A stretch of DNA of 18,884 nucleotides from Gammaproteobacteria bacterium (GTDB taxonomy: Bacteria > Pseudomonadota > Gammaproteobacteria > Steroidobacterales > JACDCP01), in the NCBI GenBank assembly GCA_013817465.1, contig JACDCP010000018.1, forward strand, positions 1 through 18,884. Direction: 5' to 3'. Position numbers and translations under genes: made by a program. Below are positions 15,775 through 18,884 of this stretch, in pieces. Below the pieces are notes generated by a model. The model ran no database searches. It worked only from the letters and a program-made list of their open reading frames with translations, and was not told where the DNA came from. Position 1 is the stretch's first letter, and each line of letters begins with the position of its first letter.

Positions 15775-16717
15775 GGCCAGCAAGCTCATCGAGATAAAGC
15801 CGGATGCCCTCCTCGACCGTGCTGAACGGTGCGTCGTAGCCCGCCGCGCGCAGCCTGCTCATATCGGCTTCGGTAAAGCTCTGGTAAGCGGACTCGAGCT
15901 TTTCCGGGAATGGCACGTAACGAATTCGCCCTCGACGGTGCCAGGCGATGACGGCGCGCGCGACTTCGTTGAAGCTCTGGCTGCGGCCCGTGCCGACATT
16001 GAAGATGCCCGACACGGCCGGGTTATCCAGGAACCACAGGTTCACGCGGGTGACGTCGCCGACATAGATGAAATCCCTTCTTTGCTCGCCATCGCCATAT
16101 CCCCCGCTACCTGTGAACAGGCGCGCTTCACCGTCAGCGCGGACCTGGCGGTCGAAGTGGAACGCAACGCTCGCCATCTGGCCCTTGTGCTGCTCGCGTG
16201 GACCATAGACGTTGAAGTAGCGCAAACCGACGATCTGGCTGCGCGCCGAAGGCAGGGCGCGGCGCACGTATTGATCGAACAGCAGCTTCGAGTAGCCGTA
16301 GATGTTGAGCGGCCGCTCGAACGATTCTGCTTCGGCGAATTCCTGGCCGGAGCCATACACGGCCGCGGAGGACGCATAGATGAGCGGCAAATCGTGCTCC
16401 AGGCAATAGAGCAGCAGCTCCTTCGAATAATCGAAGTTGTTGCGCATCATATAGCGGCCGTCCCACTCGGTCGTCGTCGAGCATGCCCCCTGATGGAAGA
16501 CGGCTCGGATGCCGCCGCCGAAGTCATCGCCTGCACGCAGCGCAGCGAGAAAATCGTCCTGGTCCATATAGTCGACGATTCGAAGATCGGTGAGATTGCG
16601 GAATTTGACGCCTTCCGTCAGGTTGTCGACGACGATCACCTCGGCGATGCCGCGCGCATTGAGTGCCGCCACCAGATTGCTGCCGATGAAGCCGGCGCCG
16701 CCGGTAACGATGATCAT
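15770..16717 (-). CDS. hldD: ADP-L-glycero-D-manno-heptose 6-epimerase
   Basis: HldD converts ADP-D,D-heptose to ADP-L,D-heptose, the donor used by WaaC and WaaF. The 315-residue protein is a short-chain dehydrogenase/epimerase with the nucleotide-binding motif GGAGFIG (6-12), VDNLTEGVKFRNL, FHQGACSTTTEWDG, the catalytic serine region YASSAAVYG (Ser116/117) and YxxxK as YGYSK (Tyr140, Lys144). These positions coincide with those of the E. coli enzyme. The ATG overlaps the stop of the upstream glycosyltransferase by four bases (ATGA), showing translational coupling. Together with HldE it supplies the complete cytoplasmic ADP-heptose branch, apart from GmhA and GmhB, which are not in the window. 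Confidence 0.97.
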   Translation of the reverse strand: MIIVTGGAGFIGSNLVAALNARGIAEVIVVDNLTEGVKFRNLTDLRIVDYMDQDDFLAALRAGDDFGGGIRAVFHQGACSTTTEWDGRYMMRNNFDYSKELLLYCLEHDLPLIYASSAAVYGSGQEFAEAESFERPLNIYGYSKLLFDQYVRRALPSARSQIVGLRYFNVYGPREQHKGQMASVAFHFDRQVRADGEARLFTGSGGYGDGEQRRDFIYVGDVTRVNLWFLDNPAVSGIFNVGTGRSQSFNEVARAVIAWHRRGRIRYVPFPEKLESAYQSFTEADMSRLRAAGYDAPFSTVEEGIRLYLDELAGR

Positions 16718-17817
16718 GGACGTTTCTTGCTTGTGCCTAGCCCGGGAACAATAGATCGATAAACTTCGAGATAGGCGTCGACCATGCGCTCAGCCGTGTA
16801 ATGTCCTGCAGCTTCGCTCGCAGCGCGGCTCATCGCGTTGCGGCGGCCGTTGTCCGAATAAAGCGCAAGTATGGCATTTTTGAGCGCGGCGGGATTTGCC
16901 GGCGGCACCAGCAGCCCGTTCTCGCCGTGTGAGATCACGTCGGGAATGCCGCCGACGTCGCTCGCGACGACAGGCAGGGCAAAATCCAGCGCGTCGAGCA
17001 GGATTGAGCCGAGACCTTCCTGAAGGGAAGGGAAGGCGAACAGGTCGAAGGTCGACAGCCAGTCGCCGACGTGATCGGAAAAACCGATAAAGGACACATT
17101 CCGGAGCTTTTCGGCTTCGCCTCGCAGCAACGCTTCGTCCCGGCCCTCGCCGACGAATAAGAAATGAATGTCAGGATGGCTGACCTCGATGGCGCGCGCC
17201 GCCTGAATGAGAAAAAGCTGGCCTTTCGTGGCCTGATCCAGCGCGCCGATGTGGCCGACGACAAACTTCCCCGGGTAGCGCGCTCTCAGCCGCCGCACGT
17301 TGTCCGGGTCGCGCCGCAGCCTGCTCAGCGCGCTCGGAATGATGCGCGCATCCATGCCGTGCTGGTACGCCGCCAAGGTCCGGCGTACGGCTTGCGAGAG
17401 GCCAATTATCGCATCGGCATTACGATAGACGCGGCGCGTGAACCAGTCCGACCCGGGCGGATGGTTGACGCGACGCGTGACGACGTAGGGCGTGCGCGAC
17501 AATAGCTTGCGCAGATAGCCCACGTGTACGGCACGGCCCTCATGTGCGTGCAGCAAGCGAGCGCCGCGGCTTGCGCGCAGCGCGTGCAGAAGGCTGCTGC
17601 CCACCGGGCGAATGCCGACTTTCGGCACTTCCGCCAGGCGCCTTTCCAGACCCGCTCCCGAGCGCAGCACAACCGCCTGGACAAACCCGTGCTCCGCGAG
17701 TCCCTTCACGAGCAGCTCGGTCTGTCGCTCTCCCCCCCGGAACCCCTTCGCCAGATTGACATGGCAGACATCGAAAAGAGCCAATCTAACGCTGCTCCGC
17801 GGCCCTGCGCTCCGCAT
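16714..17817 (-). CDS. Family 4 glycosyltransferase of the lipopolysaccharide core
   Basis: The 367-residue GT-B protein has an N-terminal acceptor domain with GFRGGERQTELL (about 25-36) and ARLLHAHEGRAVH. Its C-terminal donor domain shows GHIGALDQATKGQ (Lys198 in the phosphate-binding position), FLFVGEGRD and FPSLQEGLGSILLDAL. The family's E-x7-E signature appears as Glu267 and Asp275, a conservative change in the second acid. It probably adds a hexose or heptose to the core using a nucleotide sugar; the sugar cannot be predicted. The chosen ATG (17815-17817) overlaps the upstream waaE-like gene by 32 bases. A TTG 33 bases downstream, just before the ALFDVCHV strand, is an alternative that would remove most of the overlap. 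The stop is coupled to hldD through ATGA. Confidence 0.88.
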   Translation of the reverse strand: MRSAGPRSSVRLALFDVCHVNLAKGFRGGERQTELLVKGLAEHGFVQAVVLRSGAGLERRLAEVPKVGIRPVGSSLLHALRASRGARLLHAHEGRAVHVGYLRKLLSRTPYVVTRRVNHPPGSDWFTRRVYRNADAIIGLSQAVRRTLAAYQHGMDARIIPSALSRLRRDPDNVRRLRARYPGKFVVGHIGALDQATKGQLFLIQAARAIEVSHPDIHFLFVGEGRDEALLRGEAEKLRNVSFIGFSDHVGDWLSTFDLFAFPSLQEGLGSILLDALDFALPVVASDVGGIPDVISHGENGLLVPPANPAALKNAILALYSDNGRRNAMSRAASEAAGHYTAERMVDAYLEVYRSIVPGLGTSKKRP

Positions 17818-18547
17818 ACGGCTTCATATATTTGAAGAACACTCCGTTGGCATCCGACCAGGCGATGACGAGGCCCCGCCAACCGTCGAGGAATCCCAGC
17901 CGCAACACGTAGGTCCGAAAGAACGACCAGCCGGAACGGCAGAAGATGACTGCCGGCGAATGTACCGGTTGCGCAGCCTGGCGGCGCAATTCCGAGTAGC
18001 GATTCACCTTGACGAGAAACTGGCCGATCTCGCGCACCGCCAGATGTTCGAGTGCACCCTCGAGGCGCGCCGGCCGGCTGCCGCTGCCGAGCGCGATGTT
18101 TTCGTGCACGAGCGCGTCCGTATATCGGTGGCGTTCGCGGTGGTAGACGCGCGGCAACCAATCCATGCCCCAACCGCTGTGCCGCACGCGCTTGCCCATG
18201 AAGTAATTATGGCGATCGACGAAGTAAATCCGCGCCGGATCCTCGAGATCCGCCTGCGCCAGGCTCGTAACCAGCGCCTCGCTCGCGATCTCGTCGCTGT
18301 CGAGCATGAAGATCCAGTCATGGCCGGCGAGCGATGCCGCGTGATTCTTGGTCGGGCCAAAACCGGTGAATTCACCGCTCGCGAGCCTGACGTTGGCGAA
18401 GCGACGCGCGATGGCAGCCGTTTCGTCTGTCGAGCCGTTGTCGAAGACGATGATCTCGGCAAAGCCGGCCAGGCTGGCCAGGCAATCGGCAAGTGTTGCC
18501 GCGGCATCGCGGGTGATCATGACCGCGGACATCTCCCCGAGCGCCAT
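17786..18547 (-). CDS. WaaE-like family 2 glycosyltransferase (core beta-1,4-glucosyltransferase type)
   Basis: The 253-residue protein is a single GT-A family 2 domain of the WaaE/KdtX type. Characterised members add a beta-1,4-glucose to the first heptose of the inner core. It shows MSAVMITRDAAATLADCL at the N-terminus, EIIVFDNGSTDET, the acidic motif MLDSDE (DxD at 83-85), then RVYHRERHRYTDALVHE and a C-terminal segment with GWSFFRTYVLRLGFLDGWRG, an amphipathic stretch usual in this subfamily. The ATG at 18547 is nine bases after the zinc-finger stop; a second ATG at 18532 is better aligned with the family start (MSAVMITRD) but lacks spacing for a ribosome-binding site. The subfamily is clear; the exact linkage is inferred. 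Confidence 0.88.
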   Translation of the reverse strand: MALGEMSAVMITRDAAATLADCLASLAGFAEIIVFDNGSTDETAAIARRFANVRLASGEFTGFGPTKNHAASLAGHDWIFMLDSDEIASEALVTSLAQADLEDPARIYFVDRHNYFMGKRVRHSGWGMDWLPRVYHRERHRYTDALVHENIALGSGSRPARLEGALEHLAVREIGQFLVKVNRYSELRRQAAQPVHSPAVIFCRSGWSFFRTYVLRLGFLDGWRGLVIAWSDANGVFFKYMKPYAERRAAEQR

Positions 18548-18556
18548 GCGCGGCCG

Positions 18557-18775
18557 TCAGGGCTCGAAGTCCGTAAGCGTATAGAGCGCCCCGCAGTACG
18601 GACACTTGGCCTTGCCCGTCTCAGTCACCGGCAAATACACTTTCGGGTGTGAGTTCCACAGGTACTGGCCCGGCATGGGGCAATGCAGCGGCACATCGCT
18701 CAGGGTAACCTCATAGCGGGTTTTTGCGTTCGGCTGGATCAGGGGCTCGCCGGCCGTGCCCTGCCTGTCTTTCAC
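18557..18775 (-). CDS. Small zinc-finger protein, zf-CHCC (NDUFS6-like) type
   Basis: From the GTG at 18773-18775 the product has 72 residues and matches the small bacterial zf-CHCC family: YEVTLSDVPLHCPMP, LWNSHPKVYLP, and KCPYCGALYTL at the C-terminus. These supply one Cys, one His and two Cys for zinc. The family is related to the zinc-binding subunit NDUFS6 of complex I, but the bacterial stand-alone role is not established. I prefer this GTG because GGAG lies seven bases upstream and because the earlier in-frame ATG at 18817 overlaps a TATAAT box. It heads the operon with the two glycosyltransferases, hldD and waaF, a neighbourhood seen in several proteobacteria. Confidence 0.87.
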   Translation of the reverse strand: MKDRQGTAGEPLIQPNAKTRYEVTLSDVPLHCPMPGQYLWNSHPKVYLPVTETGKAKCPYCGALYTLTDFEP

Positions 18776-18815
18776 GTAGCTGCTCCGCCAGAGGCCAAAT
18801 CGCGATGCGTCGGGC

Positions 18816-18821
18816 ATTATA
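18816..18821 (-). promoter_or_regulatory. Perfect -10 box for the core operon
   Basis: The minus strand reads TATAAT immediately upstream of the zinc-finger gene, in the context GCGTATAATGC. No convincing -35 is seen at 16-18 bases. Its position implies transcription starting near 18809, which excludes the ATG at 18817 as a start codon. Confidence 0.5.
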
Positions 18822-18863
18822 CGCTGAGGCTTGCGCTCCAGACGCGACGGGCACAGGCGGGGG

Positions 18864-18884
18864 AAAATGGGGACATTCCTGATT
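18864..18884 (+). repeat. Left arm of another GGGGACATTCCTGATT element, cut by the window edge
   Basis: These last 21 bases (AAAAT followed by GGGGACATTCCTGATT) are identical to 12892-12912, the left end of the inverted-repeat element. The rest of this copy would lie beyond the window. It sits upstream of the core operon promoter. Confidence 0.6.

Overview
The window is GC-rich DNA from a Gram-negative bacterium, most likely a gammaproteobacterium. The evidence is a complete set of genes for lipid A and inner-core lipopolysaccharide, a TolC porin, and the gene order thiC - pcm-like - tolC - waaA, which I associate with gammaproteobacteria. A deeper-branching group such as the Steroidobacterales, Nevskiales or Xanthomonadales seems plausible, but that is a guess. 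Genes are densely packed on both strands. Almost all the long overlapping reading frames are antisense shadows caused by high GC.

Layout. Positions 1-696 hold the C-terminal part of a membrane proton pyrophosphatase. A degraded parvulin-type prolyl isomerase remnant follows (727-1107, minus), bracketed by palindromic repeats. Next on the minus strand are a membrane-anchored PAS-GGDEF-EAL cyclic-di-GMP protein (1198-3468) and thiC (3557-5449). The 389-base divergent gap upstream of thiC carries a striking run of consecutive hairpins (5622-5823). On the plus strand come a Pcm-like methyltransferase (5839-6489) and tolC (6694-8136), the latter behind a palindromic operator-like site.

From 8197 to 18775 almost everything serves lipopolysaccharide. 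waaA (Kdo transferase) and hldE (heptose kinase/adenylyltransferase) form a minus-strand pair. Divergent from hldE is a single reading frame encoding two LpxL-type lipid A acyltransferases fused in tandem (10993-12834). Then come kdkA (Kdo kinase, minus) and, divergent only 15 bases away, a Kdo 3-hydroxylase of the kdoO type (13717-14625). A five-gene minus-strand operon closes the window: zinc-finger protein, waaE-like glucosyltransferase, family 4 glycosyltransferase, hldD and waaF. Together these genes make ADP-heptose, acylate lipid A, add Kdo, phosphorylate and hydroxylate it, and extend the core with heptose and hexose. No waaC is present in the window.

The most unusual features are the tandem acyltransferase fusion, the co-occurrence of two different Kdo-modifying enzymes, and several families of short palindromic repeats. 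These repeats sit at gene ends and in at least two cases supply the stop codon. One family, with 17-base terminal inverted repeats, occurs intact at 12897-12962, as a diverged copy at 8142-8177, and as one arm running off the right edge.
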